Source: a virus. From it: a DNA stretch of 24,275 bases. Under the pieces are notes generated by a model. That model searched no databases and was not told the DNA's origin. It worked only from the letters and a program-made list of their open reading frames with translations. Where the stretch lies: positions 1 through 24,275 of the IMG/VR virus record IMGVR_UViG_3300020394_000771. One strand, written 5' to 3'. Numbering within the stretch: position 1 is the stretch's first letter; the number at the start of each line of letters is the position of its first letter. Both the position numbers and the translations under genes were made by a program. Positions 7,000 to 15,547 of this stretch are shown piece after piece.

Positions 7000-9900
7000 T
7001 CAAACTTGTAGAGCCAAACTGAATGTTACTGGCAGTTCTTTTAGTCCAATGTCCTTTGCTGCTAGCACTGTGTCGTTCCCCGATGTAACCTTAATTCTCC
7101 CATTTTGACCAATGGCAACCTGCACTATATCGGGGCCTTTATTGATAATTTGCTGTTTAAGAGTTTCAAGTTCTGTAGTTGTGGCGCTGAAATAGTTGGA
7201 TCCCAAGTATCTCATCAACTCAATCACCGGGATCATGGTCACATCACCAACAGAGTGCGCCAGACTACTTGCTCGTATTCCCATTCCGTCCTTGCCTACT
7301 GACATCCAATCTTGCGCGATTGCGTCAATTGTTGGAGTGGGGACGGCGCGTTCCTTTCCCTGACCGGGTGAGGGACCAAAGCCTGCATATGCGTCAGACC
7401 ACTCACGCATAGTAGTGACCTCTTCATACTGGTCCATTCGCAGTACAGATAGGCCCTCGATAGCACGGAGTGCTGGTAGCAGTTCAAGACGAATGTACTG
7501 TACAACCGATCTCTTTCCTAACAGATGGAACTTAATTAGAACATCAGCATAGTAATTGCTACCATCTTGTCTCGTAGAGCCTTGAATAATCTTAACCGTT
7601 CCTACGCCGGGGACGGCTCGCATTTCGTTTTCTGTTTCCTCGCGCTTGCCTCCATGCTCCTTGGCCATGGCAATTCGGAAGTTGATCTTATAAGTACGTT
7701 GAGTGTATCCTAGGTCTGCTTCGGAAAGTTTACTTTTAACTAGCTCGCGGACCTGTTGTTTTTGCAGCCGTTTCTTTTCTGCTATTTTCTCCGTGAGATG
7801 AGACTTTACTTTTTTCTTTAGAACCTTCTTCTGCAACCTCCTGTAGATCTCTTGGAAGATTTCGGGATCTTCTTCTGGGCTGACGCGAGGGGCGCCGGCT
7901 GACCTAGGCTCTCCCATTGTTCCTTGCAGAGTGGTCGGTTCAGTCTCTCCTTCTGGGGAGCCATCACGGAAGTCTTGCGAATAAACCTCACCCTCGGGCT
8001 CGCCTGCTAGATAACTTGCGTTGTATGCCTCTTTCTGAGAGAACGAGGCGCCGAGTTTGACCATGCGACCCTTTACTTCATCTTCAAAGGAGTTCCCATT
8101 AGGAAACACCGGAAGCTTTGCAGATTCATCCCATCTCCCGGGGCCACCTAAGAATAACTTTGCTAGTAATTCTGTTGTAACAAATCTTTCAGCGCCGGAT
8201 TTCATCTTGGGCAAATTCTGTTCTGCCCACAGAGTGTTTTTCATAATCGCCATATGACTTTCGGAGCCTTGATCGGCGGCATCACTGTATCTTAATTTAA
8301 TCCTCCTAATTGTTCGGAGTGCCTTAGAGCCGTCTAGCATAAGGCGCAGGTCGCTCATTCTCTGTTGATGAAAAGATATGATTGTATCCTCAAACGCATC
8401 AGATACAGCCTGCTTTAGTTTATCCATATTTTTGTCAATATATCTCACAAAATTAAAAGAATGCCCGATATCATCCATTGAGTCTTCTGAGAGCGTTGTG
8501 ACCCTCATAGTAAACGCAAGCTGCAGGGCGCCGGGGTCGAGGTCATCGGGCTTTTCCGCAAGATACAAACCTAGCTCTATATTTTTCGCTAGCGCCATGG
8601 GTTCGTACTTCTTTTCATACTCGGGGCCGTATGGTAATTCTAGCTGGCGTTTTGCAAATTCATTGGCTGCGTCTTGTAGTCCCTTGAACGATTTTTGAAA
8701 TAAGTTGTTTCCTCGGCCATTAGGTTGAAGATGTAGGAAGTTTGTGATTCCAAAGCGCTTTGGGATACCGCCAAAAATTCTCTGCAATGTCGCAGTGTTC
8801 GACAGCTCACTGTCGGCATTATAAGGCCAGCGGATCCCGGTCAACAGCCCCCAACCAGCGCGTTGACTGGCCGGCTTAAGCGAAAAGATAACTTCGCCGT
8901 CACCATCGCCTACTCCGAATACACTGAAGTTTTCTAGACTCTCCTCCATTTCCGAGAAGTCGTCTTCTAAGTTATCCCAGTCGCTAGGCATGGCATACTC
9001 ACCTTCCACCAACGCTTTTCGGATCTTTTCTCTGTTTGCCCTGAAGTCATCGTCGCATTCCGATTTTATGAAATCAATGAAGTTATCGAAGTCATCGGGT
9101 TCGCGACAATCTTCACATTGGATGGTGTGCCTAACTTCTAATATAGGCTTGTCATTTTCATCAGTGTCTATAGTCCACTCAGTCTCTTCTGGGTAGTAGT
9201 TCACTGAGTCGTCAAGGATGCTGATGAAGTTGCTGCGGTCAGCCCAATTGCCACCCCAAGGCTTAGGAATCCAAAAATCTTCGATAGGCTCACCCTTGTC
9301 ATCGAGCGCGTAGATGTAATCACTGCTAGGCCCTTCGCCGTAATCAGGCCAACCTAGTGGGATCTCGTAGGTAATACCGCCAGAGGCATATATGTAGGGC
9401 TCTTCATCACCATCAACGTCGCCAGATGCATAGGCATGCTCAAGAGTATTAGACGCATAATCGTTCAACTCGTCTACTCGCTCGCGATACTCTTCCCACA
9501 GGTTTTCCATTTCATCTTCTTCGTCGTCATAGTCCCTCTCTGCATCACGATAATCATTATAAGGATCATGACGTGGATCTTCATGCTTATCAACTAAGTC
9601 ATTGAGAACGTTTACAAAAGAATTTAGAATAGAGCCGTCTTTGTTGTCTCCATAAGATCCGCCGCGACGGATCAAATCCTCAAATCTGGGAATCTTAATC
9701 TCTCCATCATCGCCTACAAACTGCTCTCGTTGGCCGTTGACTGCCCACTCTCTTACTGCATCCACAAAACCGGGCACATGGGCACCATATGTTCGATGCT
9801 CTGGCACTGCAAAAGCACCCACTGTCATCGGCTCTTCAAATTTGCGCAATCTCAGGCGGGCGTCAGCGCCAATCCCTTGAATACCTCGTTGTCGATCTCG

Positions 9901-11193
9901 GAATAATTCTTGATCGTCAAAATCGGAGATTGGCCTTAAATCTGTGTCTTCATCTTTTTCATCATACACAGCCCTATATTCTTTTTCAAACTGCTCAGTT
10001 CCACCTTCTAGCTTGTCCGTGGTGCTGAACCTAGTGATCGCGTCATCCTTCCAAAATCCGTAAAATGACTGTAGCTCTTCCTCATGCTCTTCAATACCTA
10101 AGCGGCGAGCGGTGGCTCGCATTATTTGACCATAAAACTTCTCGGGTACTGATGCCATCTCCGTTCTTTTCTCTGCTGTTTCCAAAAACTTTTTGCCGTC
10201 TGGGGTGTCTGCCCATGTAGTCATTAAGACCCAGCGGCCGGCGGGTGTCTCTAGATTGTAGATTTCAGCCACTTTCTCGCGGAACTCATCTCTGTCTAGA
10301 TTGTTCATGTAATACTGCAGCTTAACTGCTGGGCTGCCGTCTACTTGCTCTTGCATCAGGTGATTTTCTAACTCTTCAGTCTTAACAAGATATGCGATGG
10401 GGCCATGACCCTTTGCTTCTGCTACGGCACAATGAAAATACTCAGAGCCCTCCGAGTGGCAAGAGCGGATATTACTAATGTCCGACATGCGCAGAACATC
10501 AATTGGGTGTCGCGAAACCACGACTGAGTAGTCGGAGCCATCTTCGCCTTCAAAGGACTTTTCAATTTGTCGGTGGTTTCTATCGCGTGTGTAAAGGTTC
10601 TGTTTGCCTTGCCACCATTCAAGTAGATCTTTGTCCAGCTTACCGGATTTAACCAACCGGGCAATCGCCTTGCTCATAGTGGTGTCTTCTTTCTTCTCGA
10701 TGACCTCACCTTGGCGGGGGCCGGCCGGGATGGTCTTTCTGGTCTTCCTCACTAGCCTCAGATCAGCGACCTCCACTTCTTCGTCATATTCGCCGCCGCC
10801 GTCGGCCGCTAGGCGTTGACGACGCTGCTTGACCTTTTTGAGTTCAAATCCCACAAAAGGGCCGTAGCCTATGTCCTTAGTGGGAGGCGACCAGCCGGCG
10901 GTGCGTAATGCAGTGACTACCTTTTTTAGTTTCATCTGATCATTTGATGCTAGCGGATAATAAACCCTCATAGCGCCGTCGAAAAGATCATCAAAATCAT
11001 ACGGCAAGCCATCCGTATCTCTCATCCAATCATAAATCTTCTCTGCCGATTCGCGGGAGATCTCGTTAAACAACTCCTTGTCTTCTTGTAGCACCTGTTC
11101 TCTTTTTCGACGGTTTTCGATTTGGCGCTCTAAAGAGTTTACTTTTTCCGTATACTTCTTAAACTCTTCTAAGATAGATTTCATGCTTTTCAT
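7000..11193 (-). CDS. Giant multidomain virion-like protein with ParB/Srx-like C-terminus (1397 aa)
   Basis: ATG at 11193 with GGGAG about nine bases upstream and a CTATTTATA element 30 bases upstream. Residues 1-60 are helical and charged (MKSMKSILEEFKKY). Residues 223-270 hold VVVSRHPIDVLRMSD, SCHSEG (244-249) and HGPIAYLV, a motif set I associate with large phage structural proteins. The middle (about 500-1000) is acidic and Asp/Tyr/Trp-rich. Residues 1108-1166 are basic coiled coil. Residues 1167-1259 (TYKINFRIAM...) form an alpha/beta domain with a VPGVGTVKI turn. The last 80 residues (MIPVIELMRY...GNDTVLAAKDIGLKELPV) look like a ParB/sulfiredoxin fold. Possibly a capsid-internal or injected protein. 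That role is inference. Confidence 0.7.
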   Translation of the reverse strand: MKSMKSILEEFKKYTEKVNSLERQIENRRKREQVLQEDKELFNEISRESAEKIYDWMRDTDGLPYDFDDLFDGAMRVYYPLASNDQMKLKKVVTALRTAGWSPPTKDIGYGPFVGFELKKVKQRRQRLAADGGGEYDEEVEVADLRLVRKTRKTIPAGPRQGEVIEKKEDTTMSKAIARLVKSGKLDKDLLEWWQGKQNLYTRDRNHRQIEKSFEGEDGSDYSVVVSRHPIDVLRMSDISNIRSCHSEGSEYFHCAVAEAKGHGPIAYLVKTEELENHLMQEQVDGSPAVKLQYYMNNLDRDEFREKVAEIYNLETPAGRWVLMTTWADTPDGKKFLETAEKRTEMASVPEKFYGQIMRATARRLGIEEHEEELQSFYGFWKDDAITRFSTTDKLEGGTEQFEKEYRAVYDEKDEDTDLRPISDFDDQELFRDRQRGIQGIGADARLRLRKFEEPMTVGAFAVPEHRTYGAHVPGFVDAVREWAVNGQREQFVGDDGEIKIPRFEDLIRRGGSYGDNKDGSILNSFVNVLNDLVDKHEDPRHDPYNDYRDAERDYDDEEDEMENLWEEYRERVDELNDYASNTLEHAYASGDVDGDEEPYIYASGGITYEIPLGWPDYGEGPSSDYIYALDDKGEPIEDFWIPKPWGGNWADRSNFISILDDSVNYYPEETEWTIDTDENDKPILEVRHTIQCEDCREPDDFDNFIDFIKSECDDDFRANREKIRKALVEGEYAMPSDWDNLEDDFSEMEESLENFSVFGVGDGDGEVIFSLKPASQRAGWGLLTGIRWPYNADSELSNTATLQRIFGGIPKRFGITNFLHLQPNGRGNNLFQKSFKGLQDAANEFAKRQLELPYGPEYEKKYEPMALAKNIELGLYLAEKPDDLDPGALQLAFTMRVTTLSEDSMDDIGHSFNFVRYIDKNMDKLKQAVSDAFEDTIISFHQQRMSDLRLMLDGSKALRTIRRIKLRYSDAADQGSESHMAIMKNTLWAEQNLPKMKSGAERFVTTELLAKLFLGGPGRWDESAKLPVFPNGNSFEDEVKGRMVKLGASFSQKEAYNASYLAGEPEGEVYSQDFRDGSPEGETEPTTLQGTMGEPRSAGAPRVSPEEDPEIFQEIYRRLQKKVLKKKVKSHLTEKIAEKKRLQKQQVRELVKSKLSEADLGYTQRTYKINFRIAMAKEHGGKREETENEMRAVPGVGTVKIIQGSTRQDGSNYYADVLIKFHLLGKRSVVQYIRLELLPALRAIEGLSVLRMDQYEEVTTMREWSDAYAGFGPSPGQGKERAVPTPTIDAIAQDWMSVGKDGMGIRASSLAHSVGDVTMIPVIELMRYLGSNYFSATTTELETLKQQIINKGPDIVQVAIGQNGRIKVTSGNDTVLAAKDIGLKELPVTFSLALQV

Positions 11194-11222
11194 TTAATGT
11201 GGCTCCCTATAAATTGTGCATT

Positions 11223-11231
11223 TATAAATAG
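11223..11231 (-). promoter_or_regulatory. CTATTTATA element (candidate late promoter, site C)
   Basis: On the minus strand: GATACACTATTTATAAATGCAC, in the 50-base gap before the giant protein gene. A second AT-rich half (ATTTATAG) nearby makes a 7-bp imperfect inverted repeat with a TGTGC loop. It shares ACTATTTAT with site D at 19295-19303 and CTATTTATA with sites A and B. The same DNA reads TATAAATA on the plus strand, but no gene lies in that direction. Confidence 0.55.
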
Positions 11232-11243
11232 TGTATCTCCCAA

Positions 11244-11591
11244 CTAACGCCAAAAGAGCTGAATGATTATTATAGCAAAAGCTAGTAGACTACATAGAAT
11301 TGTTTTTGCTGTGAACGGCGACTCATTCATCAACCACCAAGTTAGTATAGGAAAGCTGATATAGCTAGCAGCGAAGCCAAAAAAGCGGGCGGTCCATAGC
11401 TCAGCCGTCGAAGCCATAATTAACCTAGTAGCGTACCAAAAACAGATGCCTACTGGTAATCCGAAACACACAACTGCCAATAATGGCTTATTTTCCCACC
11501 ACTTCCATACAAATTGAGAATTTAATTGGAACCACGCAAGTGTTTGGCCCACAATAAACAAGAGGAAGCCGTACACGATCTTAGGATCCAA
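11244..11591 (-). CDS. Four-helix integral membrane protein (115 aa)
   Basis: ATG at 11591 lies inside the end of the upstream gene (11-base overlap). Four hydrophobic helices are visible at about 5-20, 36-56, 66-86 and 95-114, with Trp at the helix ends (FVWKWWENK, ILTWWLMNE). The size and layout match small DMT/EamA-half or DUF486-like proteins. I recall similar proteins in marine phage genomes, where they are unexplained. A holin role is possible on size but not supported by position. No catalytic residues. It ends the operon that starts at the promoter at 13528-13556. Confidence 0.65.
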   Translation of the reverse strand: MDPKIVYGFLLFIVGQTLAWFQLNSQFVWKWWENKPLLAVVCFGLPVGICFWYATRLIMASTAELWTARFFGFAASYISFPILTWWLMNESPFTAKTILCSLLAFAIIIIQLFWR

Positions 11592-12345
11592 TGATCACCA
11601 CCTCTTTTGCTGCGTGCTCGTCATTTGTTGGGCGACTAGCAGAATCTAACAGAACAATCTCATTATCTGGATACAAATCTCTTAAATTTTTATGGTAATT
11701 GTATAGAATTATCCAGTTATCAATCTCTGACATTTGGTCCGCGTATTCTTCATGATCAATCTGTGGCCTTTCTGGAATTGTTACTGCGTTTACAAAATTG
11801 CCGACAATATACGGAGGGGGCACACACACTAAATATTCAATAGAATTTTCTAACACCTCTGAGTATTGCTTCAGCTGTACTTTAAAGTTCGGGCTTTCAA
11901 ACTTAGATAACTGCATTAGTCTCAGGTGGTTAAAGCGTGGTGTTCCTGCTTCTATCGTTCCCGATGTGGCCGACTGCCCATCTGCACAGAGTGTCAGGAC
12001 GTAAAACAATGCCGACCTCAAGAACTCATCGTGTGGCTCGTATACCTTTTTCTGCAGCATATAAAATAGCTTAGGGTCTTGCAAAGGATAGAAGCCCATG
12101 GCCATTTGATAAACTTTTTCGGGATCTCTTTTTACACAGTCCCAAAAATCATACAGTAGTCTAAAGTTGGTGTAGCCAGTAACATCAAAACCTCTTGATG
12201 CTAGGGCCAACTCTAGCGAGCCTCCACCCAAAAAAGGGAAAGATACTTTTCTTAAATCACTCGGCAAAAGGGAGGCGACAAGACTTGCCGCTCTCGGTTT
12301 GTCATTCGGGTAAGTCAGGGGGCTCTTCGGTGTTCTTAGGGGCAT
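11581..12345 (-). CDS. D12-class adenine methyltransferase homologue with altered catalytic motifs (254 aa)
   Basis: The fold markers of D12-type N6-adenine methyltransferases are present: an N-terminal LTYPNDKPRAA helix start, the SAM-binding motif FPFLGGGSLELALA (36-49) and a late PPY. Two key positions differ. The acidic residue after motif I (usually GYD) is Thr59 in GYTNF. The catalytic DPPY is PPPY (176-179). The protein therefore probably binds DNA or SAM poorly or has lost methylation, perhaps acting as a non-catalytic DNA binder or antagonist. The frame is intact, with no stop. ATG at 12345 overlaps the glutaredoxin gene by 44 bases. A separate intact methyltransferase is at 21524-22015. 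Confidence 0.75.
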   Translation of the reverse strand: MPLRTPKSPLTYPNDKPRAASLVASLLPSDLRKVSFPFLGGGSLELALASRGFDVTGYTNFRLLYDFWDCVKRDPEKVYQMAMGFYPLQDPKLFYMLQKKVYEPHDEFLRSALFYVLTLCADGQSATSGTIEAGTPRFNHLRLMQLSKFESPNFKVQLKQYSEVLENSIEYLVCVPPPYIVGNFVNAVTIPERPQIDHEEYADQMSEIDNWIILYNYHKNLRDLYPDNEIVLLDSASRPTNDEHAAKEVVIIGS

Positions 12346-12595
12346 CTGTATAATCCGCGAAGTATTCTAGCAGGTCATCGCACCCGCCGATGAACTTTTC
12401 ATTGCCAGCAACGTCGTGTTCAACAACCATGGGTACCGTTTGGTGCTCATACTTCTTTTTTAACTTATGATAATATTCTGGCGAGGCATCTACTAGTGTT
12501 AGTACATAATCGAATCCCTGTTCGTTCATGAAATTGATCGCTCTGACACAAAACGGACAAGTCGCCTTTGCGTAAATGTGGTAATAAGTCAACAT
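12302..12595 (-). CDS. Glutaredoxin (97 aa)
   Basis: The thioredoxin-fold signature is clear: the active-site CPFC at residues 13-16, the cis-proline segment TVPMV (53-57) and the glutathione-binding GGCDDL (70-75). Length is typical of a glutaredoxin plus a 15-residue acidic/Pro tail. It would use glutathione to reduce disulphides, classically in ribonucleotide reductase. No reductase gene is in this window. ATG at 12595, four bases after the previous stop, with a weak binding site. It overlaps the methyltransferase-like gene by 44 bases. Confidence 0.9.
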   Translation of the reverse strand: MLTYYHIYAKATCPFCVRAINFMNEQGFDYVLTLVDASPEYYHKLKKKYEHQTVPMVVEHDVAGNEKFIGGCDDLLEYFADYTDAPKNTEEPPDLPE

Positions 12596-12598
12596 TAC

Positions 12599-12898
12599 TT
12601 ATCCACGAATCAAGCTAGGTGAACGAATTTTATCATTGACCGCGACCACATCACCAACAACAGTAATGTCTAGGCCAGTATGTCCACGGTTAAGGTGAAT
12701 CACGCTAAACTCTTGACGGCTATCCAAATTTTCTGGCAGCTTGCCCTCAGACAATAGCCTTTTCATGTGCGGTTCATTTCTAATATAAACAATGTGGTCT
12801 GGATTGATGAAAACTTCCTGTAGCTTGAAGTTCTCTCCAACTGCCGAGTGATTAGTTACAACCTCGACAAACTTTACAACTCTTGAATTACTACTCAT
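12599..12898 (-). CDS. Conserved-type hypothetical protein (99 aa)
   Basis: ATG at 12898 with GGAG five bases upstream. The sequence has short strands and turns: VFINPDHIVYIRNEPH, then EFSVIHLNRGHTGLDITVVG and VVAVNDKI. The 'INPDHIVYI...LNRG...ITVVG' pattern resembles small proteins of the FlbD-like type, which begin with LNxxHI. The identity is not secure. No catalytic motif. It sits in the operon starting at the promoter at 13528-13556, between a SH3-like protein and glutaredoxin. Confidence 0.6.
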   Translation of the reverse strand: MSSNSRVVKFVEVVTNHSAVGENFKLQEVFINPDHIVYIRNEPHMKRLLSEGKLPENLDSRQEFSVIHLNRGHTGLDITVVGDVVAVNDKIRSPSLIRG

Positions 12899-12910
12899 TT
12901 CTTCTCCATT

Positions 12911-13126
12911 TTATGCTGGTACTGGGTATGTGTCCGACTCATTCACGAGCCATCTAGTTCCTTGGTAGACCACCTCATATCCTCTTCGGTGAGGACCGGT
13001 AACCAACAAGGTTGCAGGGTTATCCAACTGCACATAGTCTGTTGTTACTCCCGTGCTTGTTTCTTTTCTTAGGCGTGCAGATTGAGGAATATAAACCAAA
13101 TCTCCTGTCTGCCATCTCTTTACCAT
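12911..13126 (-). CDS. Small SH3-like 'GDLV' protein (71 aa)
   Basis: ATG at 13126 overlaps the preceding gene by 7 bases. The sequence MVKRWQTGDLVYIPQSARL continues to PATLLVTGPHRRGYEVVYQG and TRWLVNES. It fits the beta-barrel layout GDLV...LV...YEVVY found in the other short genes here, and the end WLV is typical for SH3-like folds. No catalytic residues. Function unknown. It differs from the leftmost cluster by lacking the GIV strand. Confidence 0.7.
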   Translation of the reverse strand: MVKRWQTGDLVYIPQSARLRKETSTGVTTDYVQLDNPATLLVTGPHRRGYEVVYQGTRWLVNESDTYPVPA

Positions 13127-13500
13127 TCGACTTTCTCCTGTTCGGCCAAAGCCTGCTGCGCTAGTTCCTTAGTCTCCTCCACTTTTTCCATAATTTCTTC
13201 AACTCGATTTTCTGGCTGAGGCGGAGTGGCGCGCATATTCGCCAACCCTCTGAGCATAGCTGAACTGTCTTGCAATCTGTAATCAATATCTGCTAGCTGA
13301 AGTCGTACTTCATCAATTTTTTCAGCACATCGCAAATAATTTTCATGCTGTATCATAGTTCTTGAAACGGAGCTTTTCATGAACTCATTGGTGCATGCCA
13401 GCAATCGAGCTTCTGCTTCTCTAATAAGTTGAGATAAGGTTTGTGGCAACTCTTCTACGTTTACCGAGTATTGTATATTGACTCTTTGCCCTTCTGACAT
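13120..13500 (-). CDS. Coiled-coil hypothetical protein (126 aa)
   Basis: ATG at 13500 with GGAGG five bases upstream, the best binding site in this part. The first 15 residues look like a strand (VNIQYSVNVEELP). The rest is helical with Leu-rich heptads: LSQLIREAEARLL (22-34), a central helix (72-86) and a C-terminal helix around VEEIMEKVEETKELAQQALA. It is the first gene after the sigma70-type promoter at 13528-13556. The function is unknown. A dimerising helical scaffold is the most that can be said. Confidence 0.65.
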   Translation of the reverse strand: MSEGQRVNIQYSVNVEELPQTLSQLIREAEARLLACTNEFMKSSVSRTMIQHENYLRCAEKIDEVRLQLADIDYRLQDSSAMLRGLANMRATPPQPENRVEEIMEKVEETKELAQQALAEQEKVEW

Positions 13501-13527
13501 CGAGACCTCCGACTATTGTTTATAGAT

Positions 13528-13556
13528 ATAATACCACACAAAGCGATTCGTGTCAA
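13528..13556 (-). promoter_or_regulatory. Strong sigma70-type promoter
   Basis: On the minus strand: TTGACA (13556-13551), 17-base spacer, TATTAT (13533-13528). The -35 is a perfect match and the -10 has five of six. The leader is about 20 bases, followed by GGAGG and the ATG at 13500. It lies in a 62-base intergenic gap, so it should drive the six genes from 13500 down to 11244. Confidence 0.8.
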
Positions 13557-13562
13557 CAACTT

Positions 13563-13853
13563 TTAAGAACCAATCAACATGTTCCAGATAGTCGCTGTTC
13601 CTAGGCCAGCGACCGATGTTACGATGATCCAAGTAATTCTGGTGCTGGTGTCTTTCCATGCCTCAAGCGACTTCAGGCGAGCATACAGCCCCTGATCAGG
13701 GTTGTAAACTGCCTCTTTGATTTTGGAGATATCAATCGCCATCTGTTCTTGGCGCTCTTTGATAACGTCAATAGCATCCACAAGCCTCTGCAGCTTACCA
13801 TCTAAGGTAACGATGTCAATCTCTAATTCATTATTATCTGTTTGTTCTGGCAT
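13563..13853 (-). CDS. XhlA-like membrane-anchored coiled-coil protein (96 aa)
   Basis: ATG at 13853. A helical region with Leu/Ile heptads covers residues 15-68 (LQRLVDAIDVIKERQEQMAI, then SKIKEAVYNPDQGLYARLKS). One hydrophobic helix (WIIVTSVAGLGTATIWNMLI, about 75-94) ends the protein. A coiled coil plus C-terminal membrane anchor with 'NPDQGLYARL' is similar to the hemolysin XhlA / holin-accessory family. A role in lysis is possible but unproven. It follows groEL by 38 bases and has a poor binding site. Confidence 0.65.
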   Translation of the reverse strand: MPEQTDNNELEIDIVTLDGKLQRLVDAIDVIKERQEQMAIDISKIKEAVYNPDQGLYARLKSLEAWKDTSTRITWIIVTSVAGLGTATIWNMLIGS

Positions 13854-13891
13854 AGCAAATCTAACTAGTGTGTGTTATTTGTTTCTCTTCA

Positions 13892-15469
13892 CTATCCTTG
13901 AATAATTGCAAAGTTTGTTGTGATCAATGTGCCTGCGGCCGACACTGCGTTTTGCAAGGCTGTTGTTGTAACCTTGACTGGATCAATAATACCGGCTTTA
14001 GTCATATTTGTCAACACATCATTCCTGAAATCGTAACCCTCTGCTGCGCTGGCGTTGCTTACCTGATCGACAATCAGGTCTGCAGAAAGGCCTGCATTGC
14101 TAGCCATTTGACGGATTGGCCCAGCCATGGCAAGAAGTACAATGTCTACCCCTAACTGTTGGTCCTCGTTCTCAACGTCTACAGTACCCCTGATGGACGC
14201 GGCGGTGCGCAGGAGGGCGGTACCACCTCCAGTTACTACGCCGTCCACCTGAGCCGACTTAACAGCCTCTAATGCGTCTTCGATACGGTGCTTCTTTTCA
14301 ATCATCTCCACCTGCGTTGGCGCTCCAACATAAACCACACCGACGCCACTAGATAGTCTGGTGATTCTTTCTTGGATAGCGTTGCACATCTGCATAGACT
14401 CCGTATTAACCATTTCATTACGCAAGCCGTCGATCCTGTTCTCGATTCCTTCATAGTCAGCCTGCCCACCCACAATGGTAGTGGTGGTCTTCGTGCTCTC
14501 AATTGTCTTTGCTGTGCCCAAGTCGTGTAGTTTCACGTCGCGAAGCTTCATACCCGAAGCTCTAGATACCATTGTGGCACCGGTAGACAAAGCCAAATCG
14601 CTAAGAATGTCTCTGCGCTCCTGACCATATCGCGGCGCTTTAATAGCAGCCACCTTCAAGCTGCCACGCATGGTGTTCATGATCAGTGCTGCCAGAGCCT
14701 GTCCCTCAAAATCATCACCGACGATGATAAGAGGTCTGGATTCTCTGGCAACTAGCTCAAGCACTGGCAGGATCTCATCGACCATTTCGATCTTATAGTC
14801 TGTTACCAGAATCAGAGGATTGTTGTAGTTCATCGTTGCGCGGCGTTCATCGGTGACAAAAGCATTTGCGACATAGCCCGAATCAAACCGAAAACCCTCC
14901 ATGATATCAACATATGTTTCCATCGTGCGCGAGTCCTCAATGGTAATCGAGCCATCATTGCCAACCTTATCAACTGCGGTGGCGATAAGTTTACCAACAA
15001 ATTTATCATTGTTCGCCGAGATAGTAGCGATGTGCTCTACGTCCGCAATCGTCTTGACTGGTGTTGCTGATTCCTTAAGGTGTTCGATTGCAGCTTTAGT
15101 TGCCTTATCCATCCCTCTTTTAACCTCAACAGGACTTGCGCCGGCAGTTAGATATCGTTGGGCCTCTGCTAACACTGCACGGGAAAGAACGGTAGCTGTA
15201 GTGGTACCATCGCCAGCATGCGTGTTTGTTTCAATAGCAGCCTGCTTTATTACTTGGGCTGCGGCATTTTCAAATGGATCTTCAAGATGCACAAACCTAG
15301 CTACCGTAACACCATCCTTTGTGATGAAAGGTGGCTTGTCCTTTTCCTGTAAGATTACATTTCGCCCTTTCGGGCCTAGTGTTGTGGCCACATTATCGGC
15401 CAATGTGTTAACCCCATTCAGAATTTTCTGGTGGAGCGATGTTTTACAATCATAGCTAAACGTTGACAA
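13892..15469 (-). CDS. groEL: Phage-encoded GroEL chaperonin (525 aa)
   Basis: Full-length group I chaperonin, against 548 aa in E. coli. It starts with TTG at 15469, with GGAGG about five bases upstream. The nucleotide site is intact: LGPKGRNVIL (31-40), Asp52 in KDGVTV, GDGTTT with Asp87, an ED near 397, and GGGTALLR. The apical FDSGYVANAF aligns to the E. coli substrate-binding strand, keeping one Tyr and the Phe. The C-terminal Gly-Gly-Met repeat is absent: it ends FAIIQG. No groES gene lies in the window, so it would need host or distant GroES, or none. Large phages use GroEL homologues to fold virion proteins. It has its own sigma70-type promoter. Confidence 0.95.
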   Translation of the reverse strand: MSTFSYDCKTSLHQKILNGVNTLADNVATTLGPKGRNVILQEKDKPPFITKDGVTVARFVHLEDPFENAAAQVIKQAAIETNTHAGDGTTTATVLSRAVLAEAQRYLTAGASPVEVKRGMDKATKAAIEHLKESATPVKTIADVEHIATISANNDKFVGKLIATAVDKVGNDGSITIEDSRTMETYVDIMEGFRFDSGYVANAFVTDERRATMNYNNPLILVTDYKIEMVDEILPVLELVARESRPLIIVGDDFEGQALAALIMNTMRGSLKVAAIKAPRYGQERRDILSDLALSTGATMVSRASGMKLRDVKLHDLGTAKTIESTKTTTTIVGGQADYEGIENRIDGLRNEMVNTESMQMCNAIQERITRLSSGVGVVYVGAPTQVEMIEKKHRIEDALEAVKSAQVDGVVTGGGTALLRTAASIRGTVDVENEDQQLGVDIVLLAMAGPIRQMASNAGLSADLIVDQVSNASAAEGYDFRNDVLTNMTKAGIIDPVKVTTTALQNAVSAAGTLITTNFAIIQG

Positions 15470-15495
15470 TTAAACCTCCGAGTTGTCTTTTATCT

Positions 15496-15524
15496 ATTAT
15501 AACCTAATCGCTTGAAACTTGCAA
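15496..15524 (-). promoter_or_regulatory. Sigma70-type promoter of groEL
   Basis: On the minus strand: TTGCAA (15524-15519), 17-base spacer, TATAAT (15501-15496). The -10 is perfect; the -35 has four of six. The GGAGG and TTG start of groEL follow about 20-30 bases downstream. The gap is 78 bases and there is no CIRCE-like inverted repeat, so HrcA-type heat regulation is not seen. Confidence 0.75.
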
Positions 15525-15547
15525 TTAATTTGTTAAAATTATTCTGT

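Noticed and set aside
7000-7020. Hairpin GATCTT/AAGATC after the giant gene as terminator
   Set aside because: The stem is six AT-rich pairs with a T loop, and no T-run follows it on the minus strand. The protease gene behind it has a strong binding site but no clear promoter, so read-through is likely.
14901-15455. 184-codon plus-strand frame
   Set aside because: It lies wholly opposite groEL, with no ribosome binding site and no recognisable protein pattern.
13892-15469. Host chromosomal groEL or prophage boundary
   Set aside because: GroEL could suggest bacterial chromosome, but gene density, single strand, tiny genes and the lack of groES or other host genes on both sides fit a phage genome.
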